Shown here one piece after another: positions 23,638 to 32,836 of a DNA stretch of 64,000 bases (its first letter is position 1; every line of letters begins with the position of its first letter). Source of the stretch: Saprospiraceae bacterium (GTDB lineage: Bacteria > Bacteroidota > Bacteroidia > Chitinophagales > Saprospiraceae); assembly GCA_019638455.1 (NCBI GenBank), contig JAHBTU010000005.1, forward strand, positions 186,001-250,000, given 5' to 3'. Position numbers and translations under genes: made by a program. Below the pieces are notes generated by a model. The model made no database searches. It saw only the letters and a list, made by a program, of their open reading frames with translations, and was not told where the DNA came from.

Positions 23638-25440
23638 TTACTTTTTCTTCACCACTGGCTTGCTCGTTGTTTTGGCAGCGGCGGGCGGTTTTTCTTCGGA
23701 TTTGGGGGGCTTTTCCACTTTGTTCTTGGGGGGCTTGGGAGGCGATTTTTTGACCGCAGGTTTTTGGGTGGTTTTTGTGGAAGCGGCGATGCCCTCTTCG
23801 TGGTTCACCACCGCCTGTTTGGGGGGCTTGGCTGATTTTGGGGTTGGGGTGGATTTGGGAGTGGTTGGCTTGGCCTTTGCCTCATGTTTGGCCGGGTCTT
23901 CCGCGGGAATGGGTTTTGCCGCTTTGGCTGCTGGCTTTGCGGGCGCTTCTTCTTTTTGGGGCAAAGGCGGCACCGATTCGGGAGCTACGCCAGCACCTAT
24001 GCGCTGATACACCGACACATATTTTTCGATGGTTTTTTCCCATGAAAAATCAACCGACATGATTTTTTGGCGCAAGTAGGCGACGATGCCCGGCTCGTTG
24101 TGCCACATTGCAATGGCGCGATAAATGGCATGGGAGGCATCTTCCACGCTGAATTGGTCGAAGCGGATGCCGCGTCCTTTGCCGTCTGGCTCGCCGATGT
24201 CCGGCACCGTGTCCTTAAGGCCGCCTACGCTGCGCACGATGGGGATGGTGCCATATCGCATGGAGTACATCTGGTTGAGGCCGCAAGGCTCCACGCGAGA
24301 GGGCATGATGAGGAAATCCGAGCCGGCGTAGATTTGATGGGAGAGCGCCTCATTGTAGTCAATCACGGCATTGAAACGACCAGGATACTGGTGCGCCATG
24401 GCGCGGAATTGGTTTTGCGTCCAAGGCTCGCCCGTGCCCAGCACCAGATAGCAGGCCCGCAGCCCGCTGTGGATGGAGCGCCGATAGGTGTCGGGCAACA
24501 AATCCACGCCTTTTTCGCCCACAAGCCGCCCGATGAAGCTGATGAGGGGCAAATCTTCGGGGAATCCGAACCATTCGCAAAGCACCCGTTTGTTTTTCGA
24601 TTTGAAGGCGGCGATGTTGTCGTTTTCTATGCGATGGTGTATCATCGGGTCGGTGGCGGGGTCCCACACATGGGCATCAATGCCATTGACGATGCCCCAC
24701 TGCTTGCGCCACTCGTCGCGGAACAATTGCTCCAGCCCGAGGCTGCTGCTATGCAGCTCGTAGAGATAACTTTCCGACACGGTGGTGACGGCCCACGCCG
24801 TTTTGATGGCGGCGGCCATTGGGTTCACGATGCCGTTCCAGTCCAAAATGCCGCGAGCGCCTGCTTCGTAAGGGGGCAGCAAGTCACCGTTGTTCCAGCT
24901 AAAGGCACCTTGGTATTGCCCATTGTGTATTGTGAAAACGGTCGGGATGGGCGCGAGCTGCTGGTAATTGGGGCAGTATTTCACCATCCATGGGATGAGC
25001 GCGGTGTGGTGGTCGTGGCAATGCAGCACGCGCGGGCGCTCTTGCCACGGAAACGACATGAGCCAGTCCAGCACTGTCTGCTGGAAGGTGATGTAGCGTT
25101 CCACCTCGTCGCCGTAAGGAGCGCCAGAAGGGTCGTTGTAGATGCCGGGACGGTCGTACAGCCCTGGAATGTCCACCACGAAAAAGGGGAACCCGAGCGT
25201 GTTGCCTTTTTCCTGCTGCACGGTGAAGCGCCGCTCCCGCCAATTGACCCAGACGGAGCCGCTATACACCGTGACCCATTCCCGACTGTGTATCCATTTC
25301 AGGGCGTACTTGGGGATAATGGCTGCGGAGAGCATGCCCGCTTGGGTAAAATACTTGGGCAAAGAACCGACCACGTCGGCCAAGCCGCCTGTTTTGGCGG
25401 CGGGATAACATTCGGCGGAGATGTGCAGGACTTGTATCAT
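23638..25440 (-). CDS. glgA: Glycogen synthase with long basic C-terminal tail
   Basis: 600 residues. The first about 475 are a GT5 starch/glycogen synthase that transfers glucose from ADP-glucose to alpha-1,4-glucan. It has the N-terminal ADP-Glc site HISAECYPAAKTGGLADVVG, VLHCHDHHTALIPWMVKYCP, FTIHNGQYQGAF, ISFIGRLVGEKGVDLLPDTY, and the catalytic region FLIMPSRVEPCGLNQMYSMRYGT written here in part. From about residue 480 a tail of some 120 residues follows. It is made almost only of Ala, Pro, Lys, Thr and Ser (PKSTPTPKSAKPPKQ, KKSPPKPPKNKVEKPPKS) and is absent from standard GlgA. It may be a disordered anchoring or interaction segment. It heads a glgA-glgC pair. Confidence 0.93.
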   Translation of the reverse strand: MIQVLHISAECYPAAKTGGLADVVGSLPKYFTQAGMLSAAIIPKYALKWIHSREWVTVYSGSVWVNWRERRFTVQQEKGNTLGFPFFVVDIPGLYDRPGIYNDPSGAPYGDEVERYITFQQTVLDWLMSFPWQERPRVLHCHDHHTALIPWMVKYCPNYQQLAPIPTVFTIHNGQYQGAFSWNNGDLLPPYEAGARGILDWNGIVNPMAAAIKTAWAVTTVSESYLYELHSSSLGLEQLFRDEWRKQWGIVNGIDAHVWDPATDPMIHHRIENDNIAAFKSKNKRVLCEWFGFPEDLPLISFIGRLVGEKGVDLLPDTYRRSIHSGLRACYLVLGTGEPWTQNQFRAMAHQYPGRFNAVIDYNEALSHQIYAGSDFLIMPSRVEPCGLNQMYSMRYGTIPIVRSVGGLKDTVPDIGEPDGKGRGIRFDQFSVEDASHAIYRAIAMWHNEPGIVAYLRQKIMSVDFSWEKTIEKYVSVYQRIGAGVAPESVPPLPQKEEAPAKPAAKAAKPIPAEDPAKHEAKAKPTTPKSTPTPKSAKPPKQAVVNHEEGIAASTKTTQKPAVKKSPPKPPKNKVEKPPKSEEKPPAAAKTTSKPVVKKK

Positions 25441-25542
25441 TTTGCTGCTTTTGACGAAGAGTTCTTAATGTGCTAATGGAGAAATCACACAAAAGCAGGA
25501 TTCTCCAAGGAGGCATTTCAAATTGTCGCTTCTGTACGCCAC

Positions 25543-25671
25543 AGGATGGTCTCACAAGTTCAAATTTCGACAGGATTAACAAGATTTACAGGTCTTTTTC
25601 CAAAAATAAGGACGCCAATCCTGTAAACGTTGTTAATCCTGTCAACAGCTATCACTTGTGAGACATCCTCC
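25543..25671. repeat. Dispersed palindromic repeat family E, copy 1 (uninterrupted)
   Basis: About 129 bp that is inverted over nearly its whole length. The outer arms are ggatggtctcacaagt / acttgtgagacatcc. The inner arms are gacaggattaacaagattta / taaacgttgttaatcctgtc. The centre is 'tctttttccaaaaataagg'. The same element at 54651-54956 is split by element C at the TA that here is 25650-25651. The rest of the 462-bp gap (25672-25902) shows nothing recognisable. Confidence 0.75.
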
Positions 25672-25902
25672 GATTTACTTGCGAAAGTTTGAAATGCGCT
25701 CTTTCTCCAATAGTACAACTTCTCCCGGAGCATCGGGATTGACATATTGTGCTTATCGGCGGTCAAGGGTCAAATTTGCGGGTAAAATACACACATTGCC
25801 TTCTTCCTTTCCAAATGACATTGCGGGAAAATTTTTGAAAAAATATACTTTGGCAAATGTTCGGTGGAACTTTGCTTTATTTGCCAAAAAAATTTTCAAA
25901 CA

Positions 25903-26799
25903 ATGAATCACAACTTTTCTCGTCGCCAATTCCTAAAAAACGCCTCTCTTGCCGCCGCCGGAACGACCTTGGTGCCGCAGCATCTGCTCGGCACCCTGTC
26001 TTTTCCGCCGATACAACATTTGGGCGTGCAGCTGTGGAGCATCCGCGAGGACATGGGCAAGGATACGCCCGGCACGGTGAAGGCACTGGCCAATATGGGC
26101 TACCGCGAGGTGGAGGGCTTCGGCTATTCGGATGGCAAGATGTTCGGCATGCCAATCGCTGATTTTTCCAAACTATTGAGGGACAACGGTATCTCCATGC
26201 CTTCGAGCCACGTCATGTTTACCTCCAAATCTTTCGACGCGGCATCAAAATCACTCACCGACTCGGCCAAAAAAGCCATTGACGACGCGGCCGCCATCGG
26301 GCAGAAATACGTCGTCTGCCCTTACATGATTGATGAAGACCGCGCTGCCGTTGCAGACATGGTGAAGGTGTTTGCCGCTGTCGGCGAATATGCCAAGAAG
26401 GCGGGGTTGCGTTTTGGCTACCACAATCACGATTTTGAGTTCACCAAGCGAGGCCCCGACAATCGCCTCATCGTCGAGTGGCTGCTTCACGAGGTGGACC
26501 CCAAGCTGATGACTATGGAAATGGATATTTACTGGGTTGCGTTCGCCAACCACAACCCGCTCGATTGGATAAATCTCTATCCCGGACGCTGGGAACTTTG
26601 CCACGCCAAGGATATGGCAAAGACCGAAAAACGCGAAAGCATCGAGGTGGGCGATGGTTCAATTGATTTCACCGCCATTTTCAAGCAGAGCCAAAAAGCG
26701 GGCTTGAAATACTACATCGTTGAGTTGGAAAACTATGTAACCACGCCTTTGGAGGGCGTGAAGCGGGCACGTCAGAATTTGCTGAAATTGAAGTTTTGA
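25903..26799 (+). CDS. Tat-exported sugar phosphate isomerase/epimerase-like TIM barrel protein
   Basis: 298 residues. The ATG at 25903 gives a twin-arginine signal (NFSRRQFLKNASLAAAGTT), so export in folded, metal-loaded form is likely. The body is a xylose-isomerase-like TIM barrel: IQHLGVQLWSIREDM, NMGYREVEGFGY, GLRFGYHNHDFEF (metal/base His), LMTMEMDIYWV, WELCHAKDM and the C-terminal YIVELENY with a metal Glu. Such proteins are common in Bacteroidota sugar utilisation, but the substrate is unknown. Confidence 0.9.
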   Translation: MNHNFSRRQFLKNASLAAAGTTLVPQHLLGTLSFPPIQHLGVQLWSIREDMGKDTPGTVKALANMGYREVEGFGYSDGKMFGMPIADFSKLLRDNGISMPSSHVMFTSKSFDAASKSLTDSAKKAIDDAAAIGQKYVVCPYMIDEDRAAVADMVKVFAAVGEYAKKAGLRFGYHNHDFEFTKRGPDNRLIVEWLLHEVDPKLMTMEMDIYWVAFANHNPLDWINLYPGRWELCHAKDMAKTEKRESIEVGDGSIDFTAIFKQSQKAGLKYYIVELENYVTTPLEGVKRARQNLLKLKF

Positions 26800-26842
26800 G
26801 GATGTCGAGAGCGTTGAGGGGTTGAGCGTGAGACGGTTCAAA

Positions 26843-27231
26843 AAGGCAAGTCACCTTTTGCGAGCAAAAAAATGGAGGCGCGAAGTACCACGCCACTGGG
26901 CATTTTCAAATTTGCCACGAAGTCACAAAGTCGCAAAGCAAAATGCTCATTGGTTTAAGGCAAGTCACCTTTTGCGAGCAAAAAAATGGAGGCGCGAAGT
27001 ACCACGCCACTGGGCATTTTCAAATTTGCCACGAAGTCGCAAAGACGCAAAGCAAAATGCTCATTGGTTTAAGGCAAGTCACCTTTTGCGAGCAAAAAAA
27101 TGGAGGCGCGAAGTACCACGCCACTGGGCATTTTCAAATTTGCCACGAAGTCACAAAGTCGCAAAGCAAAATGCTCATTGGTTTGCCGCGTCTTGTGTCT
27201 TTGCAGCGCAAAAATAATGTCCAGTAATGTG
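26843..27231 (-). repeat. Family A repeat, copy 3, with an internal 114-bp triplication
   Basis: Three near-identical 114-bp units start at 26843, 26957 and 27071. Each holds 'aaggcaagtcaccttttgcg', 'aatggaggcgcgaagtacc' and then the reverse complement of one half of family A ('aaatttgccacgaagtc', 'gcaaagcaaaatgctcattgg'). The other half of family A appears once at the end (27185-27231, 'tgtgtctttgcagc' ... 'aataatgtccagtaatgtg'). Because 114 is divisible by 3, an open frame runs through all three units; I regard it as fortuitous. Confidence 0.8.
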
Positions 27232-27293
27232 TCGCAGGGCACAGAGTTTTGATTTTCAAAAATTTATGCTCTGAAAAATGCGGTGCGTGCCGT

Positions 27294-27396
27294 GTATACC
27301 TCGCGCCGCCAATTTTTGGGTATGGCCACAATCGCAATCTGCTCAAAATCAGGGAGAGCGAGCATAGCGAACTGACAAATCCTAGCGAATCATGGT
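27294..27396 (+). repeat. Dispersed repeat family D, copy 2
   Basis: Shares 'cgcgccgccaatttttgggtatgg', 'aaaatcagggagagc' and 'ctgacaaatcctagcgaatcatgg' with 12896-13005 at roughly three quarters identity by eye. It lies between the triplicated repeat and the end of the CRTAC1 gene. Confidence 0.6.
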
Positions 27397-27433
27397 ATGA
27401 AAAGAAAACACCTCGACGCTCAAACCCTCCAAG

Positions 27434-30400
27434 CTACTCGCTCCACACTTGCACTTTACCGTTGTTGTTGCTCACGATGAAAATTCGTTTGCCGCCTGTG
27501 CCGCGCAGCACGGCTAAGTCGCGGGCCTCCTTCATGGCCCAAAAACCGGTGTTCAGGTTGTTGGCCCAAGAGAAGTTCCCTTTCCCGTCGCCCAACAAAA
27601 GCGTGCCGTTTCCGGCATCGCATCGGTTGGTTTCCACTTCAAGGCCGTATTTGTTGCCAGCCAGCAGCAGGTCGGTTTTGCCGTCGCCATTGAAATCGCC
27701 CACTGCAATGCCTTGCACGACAGATACTTGTGCCTGTATGGGCAGACCGCGGCGCACGAATTTGCCGCCCTGATTTTCCCACCAGCAAGTTTCCAAGGTG
27801 TAGCAATAAAGATTGAGGGCAGCATCCAAGTCTTTTTGCGGCCACACCTTGTCCATAGTGGCCACGGAGTAGTCTTTGGCGTAGAGGAATCTCTTTTTCA
27901 GCGGCGGCATCTGCTTGTTGAGCACCTCTTTTTGCATGAGTGGATATAGTTTTCCATCCTCGTGATAGGCCACGATGGGGTCGAGGGTGCCGTTGTTGTC
28001 GAAGTCTTTGGCGAAGCAGCGCAGGGGGGCATCGGCGGTGGCGGTGAGGCGGGTGTTCAGCCCCAAATTGCCCGTCACGAGGTCAAGGTCGCCGTCGCCG
28101 TCCACGTCAGCCACCACAAGCCGCCACCACAGCCCGTTTGATTTTTCAAGTCCCCATTGGGCAGTGACATTTTCCAACTTGTTGTTTTTCAGTTTGAAAA
28201 TGGTGACAGGCATCCATTCGCCCACTACGATGAGCTCGAGTTGTGGGTCGTCGTCCACGTTTGCCCACGCGAGGTCGGTCACCATGCCGCAGCGCTCAAA
28301 CTCTGGGGCTACCTCTGCGGTGACATCGGTGAATCGGTTGCCGTCGTTGCGCAGCACGATGCTTCGCGGAATGAGCGGCCACTTGGCAGGGGTGGCGCGC
28401 CCGCCGATGAACAGGTCGAGGTCGCCGTCGCCGTCGTAATCGTGCGCGGCCACACGGAGCGCCACATCTTGGCTTTGAGGCACGGCGCCTTGTGCGCTGG
28501 CAAAATTGCCCTTGCCGTCCGTATTGATATAGAGGCGGTTTTGCCAGGCCAGAGGCGAGGTGGCTTCGGCTCCGCCACTCACGACGAACAAATCCAAGTC
28601 GCCATCGCCATCTGCATCGAAAAACACCGCGCCGTGGTCTTCGTAGATTTTGTCAGTCTCCCAAGTGGTGCCAGATGTGGGTCGGAAGGAGCCATTTGGC
28701 ATTTGCACAAACAAGCCCCCGGGCTGGTCGAAGGCGTTGCCGATGTAAAAATCGTCGAGGCCGTCGCCGTTCACATCGCCCACCGCCATGAGCGGGCCGA
28801 GTTCGGTGACTTTCCACGGGTTGAGCGGCCATGCCTCGAAGTCGTTGAACTCGTTTTCCGTGTGGGTGAATTTGATGCCTGCTGTGTTGGTTTTTTCCGA
28901 AAACAGGGTGGTGCTGGGTTTGTCGGGGCCGATGTGAGCGATGTAGCCGGTCGCGTCGGTCTGCTTCAGCAACAGCCGCTGATTGGCCGACACGTTGGTG
29001 AGGGTTTGGGTTTTGCCATCGGGCCAGCGCACCACGAGTTTGTCCACTTGGGCGGTGTTGCCGAGACCGAAGTGGAGCAGATGTTCGACGGTGGAAAAAA
29101 TGCCGCGGGTGGGGAAGTTTTCGAGATATTGAATTTGCCCGTTGTTGTAGTGGATGATGGCGGAAGCGCCCACCGCGAAGTGATTGGGAGCGTTTCCTTG
29201 CAATTTGATTTGCAGGTAGTTGGAGTTGGGCTGACCGCTGCTGAGGTTTTCATAGACGAAGGCGGGCTGCTCCAAGTTGTTCACCACCAGTTCGAGGTCG
29301 CCGTCGCCATCGAGGTCTGCCCATGCGGCGCCGCCTGACCACGCGGCGGGCACGGTCATCCATTGGCCGCTCACGTCGTTGAACGTCCAGTCGCCCTTGT
29401 TCTGAAAGCAAAAGTTGCGGACTTTGAAGGTGGGCACGAGTTTCAGAAAGTCGTCGAAGTTGGGGTAGATGTCGCGCAGGCGTTTGCCGCTGTGTTCTTT
29501 TTTTATTTCTGGAAAAGTAAAATCTGCGAAGTCGCGGCTGGTCACTTCACGTCGGTAGCCATTGGTGACGTGGAGGTCGCGCAGGCCGTCGTTGTCTATG
29601 TCGAACAGCAGCCCGCTCCACGACCAGTCGGTTTGGAAAACACCGGCGAGGCAGGCCACATCGCTGAACGTGCCGTTGCCGTTGTTGCGCTGGAGCACGT
29701 TGCGCACCACTGGCTCGAAGTATCCGTGCTGCACGATAGCGGTGTGCTTGCTGAGCGAGTTGGTGGCAAGGAAAGACTTGCGGCGGGCATTGTTGGCGGC
29801 CAACATATCCACCGCGTACAAATCCACGCGGCCATCGTTGTCAAAATCCGTCAGGTCTGTGCCCATCGTGTGTTGTGAGCAATGTTGGAAGTAGTCGGCT
29901 AATTTGTTGGTGAATGTCCCGTTGCGGTTGTTGATGTAGAGCAAGTCGGGTTGCACGAAATCGTTGCCCACCAATACGTCCACGAATCCGTCGCGGTTGA
30001 TGTCGCTCACCGACACACTCAGCCCATAAGCCAGATTCCACACGCCAGCTTGTTTGCTGATGTCGGTGAACTTGCCCCCGTCATTTCTGTAAAAACGGTC
30101 GGTATCGAGTGGGGCCTTGGGTTCGAGCAGGGGGATGTAAGTTTTGCCATCGGGTCCGAGGTTTGCTTCCAGTTTGTTGGAGTGTACCTGCTCGGTAGGG
30201 TAGTTGAGTATGTAGCAGTCGAGGTCGCCGTCGTTGTCGAAGTCAAAAAAATTGGCGCCAGTGGAGGCGCTTTGGTCATCGAGGCCAAATTCTCTGGCGC
30301 GTTCGGTGAAGGTCACGATTTCGCCCTGTCCGTTTGGGGAAGGAGATGTGCCGTTGTTGATGTAGAGCTTGTTGCGGCGCTGCTCGTTGTTTTCCACCCC

Positions 30401-30883
30401 GCCTCGGCACACATAGATATCGAGCCAGCCATCGGCATTCACGTCGGCCACGGTGACGGCAGTTTCAAAACCCTCTTCGGATGTCACGCCCGCGGCATCG
30501 GTGATGTCGCGGAATTTGAGTTTCCCCTCGTTGAGGTAGAGGCTGTTTTTTCCGTTGCAAGCAACAAAGTAGATATCGGGCAAGCCATCATTGTTGAAAT
30601 CGCCTACGGCCACCCCCCCCCCGTTGTACATATTGATGTTGGTCGTGATGTTGTTTTCGTAGGTCTCGATGATTTTATTCTGAAAATCAATCCCAGTCGC
30701 CTCGGGCGACAGCAGTTTCAAGCGAGGGTTGGAGGCAGTTAGCGTAGGCTCTTCCACTTGTGTAGGCGATAAGGCCGTATCTCCTTTGCAGCCAGACACA
30801 CCTATAATAATATAGGCACTGACCCAAAAAGTAAAAAGAGCAACTACAAACCGAGAGATAGGGTAAGGTCTTACTTTTGCCAT
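27434..30883 (-). CDS. CRTAC1-like lipoprotein with FG-GAP/VCBS repeats and ASPIC/UnbV domain
   Basis: 1149 residues with a lipoprotein-like leader (hydrophobic stretch ending IIIGVSGCKGD). The body contains many FG-GAP/VCBS propeller blades with Ca-binding D-x-D/N-x-D-G loops (VGDFNNDGLPDIYF, VADVNADGWLDIYV, WADLDGDGDLELVV, ADVDGDGDLDLVTG). A central ASPIC/UnbV domain (HFAVGASAIIHY ... VDKLVVRWPDGKTQTL) is followed by more propeller blades to the C-terminus. It is predicted to be a cell-surface Ca-binding beta-propeller for adhesion or glycan binding; no T9SS sorting domain is seen. It is transcribed divergently from the HTTM gene 142 bp away. Confidence 0.93.
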   Translation of the reverse strand: MAKVRPYPISRFVVALFTFWVSAYIIIGVSGCKGDTALSPTQVEEPTLTASNPRLKLLSPEATGIDFQNKIIETYENNITTNINMYNGGGVAVGDFNNDGLPDIYFVACNGKNSLYLNEGKLKFRDITDAAGVTSEEGFETAVTVADVNADGWLDIYVCRGGVENNEQRRNKLYINNGTSPSPNGQGEIVTFTERAREFGLDDQSASTGANFFDFDNDGDLDCYILNYPTEQVHSNKLEANLGPDGKTYIPLLEPKAPLDTDRFYRNDGGKFTDISKQAGVWNLAYGLSVSVSDINRDGFVDVLVGNDFVQPDLLYINNRNGTFTNKLADYFQHCSQHTMGTDLTDFDNDGRVDLYAVDMLAANNARRKSFLATNSLSKHTAIVQHGYFEPVVRNVLQRNNGNGTFSDVACLAGVFQTDWSWSGLLFDIDNDGLRDLHVTNGYRREVTSRDFADFTFPEIKKEHSGKRLRDIYPNFDDFLKLVPTFKVRNFCFQNKGDWTFNDVSGQWMTVPAAWSGGAAWADLDGDGDLELVVNNLEQPAFVYENLSSGQPNSNYLQIKLQGNAPNHFAVGASAIIHYNNGQIQYLENFPTRGIFSTVEHLLHFGLGNTAQVDKLVVRWPDGKTQTLTNVSANQRLLLKQTDATGYIAHIGPDKPSTTLFSEKTNTAGIKFTHTENEFNDFEAWPLNPWKVTELGPLMAVGDVNGDGLDDFYIGNAFDQPGGLFVQMPNGSFRPTSGTTWETDKIYEDHGAVFFDADGDGDLDLFVVSGGAEATSPLAWQNRLYINTDGKGNFASAQGAVPQSQDVALRVAAHDYDGDGDLDLFIGGRATPAKWPLIPRSIVLRNDGNRFTDVTAEVAPEFERCGMVTDLAWANVDDDPQLELIVVGEWMPVTIFKLKNNKLENVTAQWGLEKSNGLWWRLVVADVDGDGDLDLVTGNLGLNTRLTATADAPLRCFAKDFDNNGTLDPIVAYHEDGKLYPLMQKEVLNKQMPPLKKRFLYAKDYSVATMDKVWPQKDLDAALNLYCYTLETCWWENQGGKFVRRGLPIQAQVSVVQGIAVGDFNGDGKTDLLLAGNKYGLEVETNRCDAGNGTLLLGDGKGNFSWANNLNTGFWAMKEARDLAVLRGTGGKRIFIVSNNNGKVQVWSE

Positions 30884-31025
30884 GTCTGAAAAATTAGAAC
30901 AAAACGTCTGCTACTGCGAGTCCGCCAACTTTTCGTTCCTCACAGTCATTTGATTTGCTTAAGCCCAATGAGGTGCGACGAAAAGCGGCTGATACTACGC
31001 AAGACACCGCAAAGGTATTTTCATC

Positions 31026-32417
31026 ATGGGGATTATTCAGAAGTTTAAACAATGGCTTGCCGAACCGATTGACGGGCGGGTGCTGGGCTTGTTCCGATTA
31101 GTGTTTGGTTTGTTCATGGCCTACGAGGCGTACGTTTATTACCGGATGGGTCTGATAGACCAAGGATTGTTGGCTCCCAAGGTATTGTTCAAGTACGATG
31201 GCTTGGGTTGGCTGCATCCAATTTCCAAGCCAGTCATGTTGGCGGCATTGGGCGTGATGGGCGTGTCCGGGTTGCTGATAGCGGCAGGCTGGTTTTTTCG
31301 CTGGGCTTGTTGGTTGTTTGCGCTGAGTTTGTCGTTCATTTTCTTTCAGGAAAAGAGCTATTACAACAACCATATCTACCTTTTCATCCTGCTGGGCATT
31401 TTGCTGAGTTTCACGCAGGCTGACCGTTTTATGTCGTGGCGCAAAAATGCCTATTCGTCCGGGATGCCCGTCGTGGCGCGTTGGCAGCAGTTCATCTTTC
31501 AGGCACAAATCATCATCGTCTATTTTTACGGAGGCATTACCAAACTCAAAAGCGATTGGCTCTTCCGACAAGAGCCAATCCGCTCCATGGCCGAGACCAT
31601 GCCGTCAAGCCATTTGATGGCACCTTTTGTCAAATCGGAATTTGCGATATATGCGCTGACCTATGGCGGCCTACTGCTCGACCTGTTGGCCCCGCTGCTG
31701 CTTTGGCACAAACAAGTGCGGCGCTGGGCCTTGTTGCCTTTTGTCGGGTTCCATCTGGCCAATAGCCGCATCTTTAGTGATATTGGCATCTTCCCTTACG
31801 TCATGCTGGCCTCGCTGATTTTATTTTTTGAAACAAGAGAAATCCCGTGGCTGCGTCGGTTGGTGAAAACGCCCGCACAAGCACCAGCCTCCAAAAAAAC
31901 CAAACAAAAAGCCCCCCATACTGCCGCCCCCATACTGCCGCCCGAAAATCCGCTATCAACGCCCCGCTGGGTGGCGCATGCCCTCACCGTGTATTTTGCT
32001 TTTCAATTGCTTTTCCCTTTTAGAGGTTTTTTTCTCCCCAACAACATGGACTGGACAGGTATCGGGAAAAATTTTTCATGGCGCATGAAAGTGGATACCC
32101 GCTCATTGGAGGCATTCGAAGTGACCATACACCATCCGACCACCGGCCAAGTGATGCCAGTGGAAGTGCTCACGTTTGTCAATCAGATGCAGGTGCTGAA
32201 CATGACCCTCGATGTGCGTTCCGTCGCCGCATTTGCGCGAGCGATGAAAGAAGTGGCGGCGGAAAGAGGCGTGCCAAATGCAATCGTGAAAGCCCGCATC
32301 ATGGTGCGCTACAATGGCCGGCACGCGCAGCTGTTTGTCAACCCCGATGTGGACTTGGCATCCGTGACCTATAGCCCTTTCAAAAAATTGGATTGGGTGA
32401 TACCCTTAAATAAGTAG
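31026..32417 (+). CDS. HTTM-domain membrane protein (vitamin K-dependent gamma-carboxylase-like)
   Basis: 463 residues. The N-terminal about 270 are the horizontally transferred transmembrane (HTTM) domain: FRLVFGLFMAYEAYVYYRMG, FFQEKSYYNNHIYLFILLG, then WQQFIFQAQIIIVYFYGGIT and further spans. A linker rich in Pro/Lys and a soluble C-terminal domain follow (FRGFFLPNNMDWTGIGKNFS, WRMKVD, RIMVRYNG). Related proteins include vitamin K-dependent gamma-glutamyl carboxylase, but bacterial members have no settled reaction. It lies head-to-head with the CRTAC1-like gene, so a functional pairing such as modification of a surface protein is possible. Confidence 0.9.
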   Translation: MGIIQKFKQWLAEPIDGRVLGLFRLVFGLFMAYEAYVYYRMGLIDQGLLAPKVLFKYDGLGWLHPISKPVMLAALGVMGVSGLLIAAGWFFRWACWLFALSLSFIFFQEKSYYNNHIYLFILLGILLSFTQADRFMSWRKNAYSSGMPVVARWQQFIFQAQIIIVYFYGGITKLKSDWLFRQEPIRSMAETMPSSHLMAPFVKSEFAIYALTYGGLLLDLLAPLLLWHKQVRRWALLPFVGFHLANSRIFSDIGIFPYVMLASLILFFETREIPWLRRLVKTPAQAPASKKTKQKAPHTAAPILPPENPLSTPRWVAHALTVYFAFQLLFPFRGFFLPNNMDWTGIGKNFSWRMKVDTRSLEAFEVTIHHPTTGQVMPVEVLTFVNQMQVLNMTLDVRSVAAFARAMKEVAAERGVPNAIVKARIMVRYNGRHAQLFVNPDVDLASVTYSPFKKLDWVIPLNK

Positions 32418-32782
32418 AGGGCACTTCGGCGAAAAAAAAATTCACATGGAGGGTGTACTTATTCCAAAACTGAAAATATATTTGTGGCCTCTTTTGTGCC
32501 CATTGGGGTGGAAGGGCTTTTTTTTAATCGCGTAAGTCTCATGAAAGGTAGGTTGTGTCTTGGCATTTCTCACGCCCGGCACAGATAACAAGACCCGCAA
32601 GTCGGTTATTTCCCACCTTCTTTTCATTCTCCCACATCCGATTCTTGGCAAGGTTTTTGCCTTTAATTCACGACATTCTTACACATTTCTCCCAGTGGCA
32701 GAGCGATGTTGAGTTTGTCAGTTTGCAATTGACTTAGTCCGACTTTTCATACTTCACACGGTGCTCCGTCTTTTTTAATCTC

Positions 32783-32836
32783 ATGAAAAAAAACTGTACT
32801 CAGTTTTCGCCATACGGTGATTTTTTCGAGCATTGA
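32783..32836 (+). CDS. Possible 17-residue leader peptide overlapping a terminator
   Basis: ATG at 32783, then KKNCTQFSPYGDFFEH and TGA. The stop falls inside the first arm of the strong hairpin at 32829-32871, so ribosome progress could influence folding of that hairpin. There is no homology support and no clear ribosome-binding site (weak sites are normal in this phylum). It may simply be chance in an RNA leader. Confidence 0.25.
   Translation: MKKNCTQFSPYGDFFEH

Noticed and set aside
24067..25476. 469-codon plus-strand frame opposite glgA
   Set aside because: Antisense shadow of a clearly recognised glycogen synthase.
26843..27184. Tandem units considered as a CRISPR array
   Set aside because: Units are 114 bp with no separate unique spacers, and there are no cas genes.
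26822..27217. 131-codon repeat protein (three copies of a 38-residue unit)
   Set aside because: The units are parts of dispersed noncoding repeat A; the frame persists only because 114 is divisible by 3.
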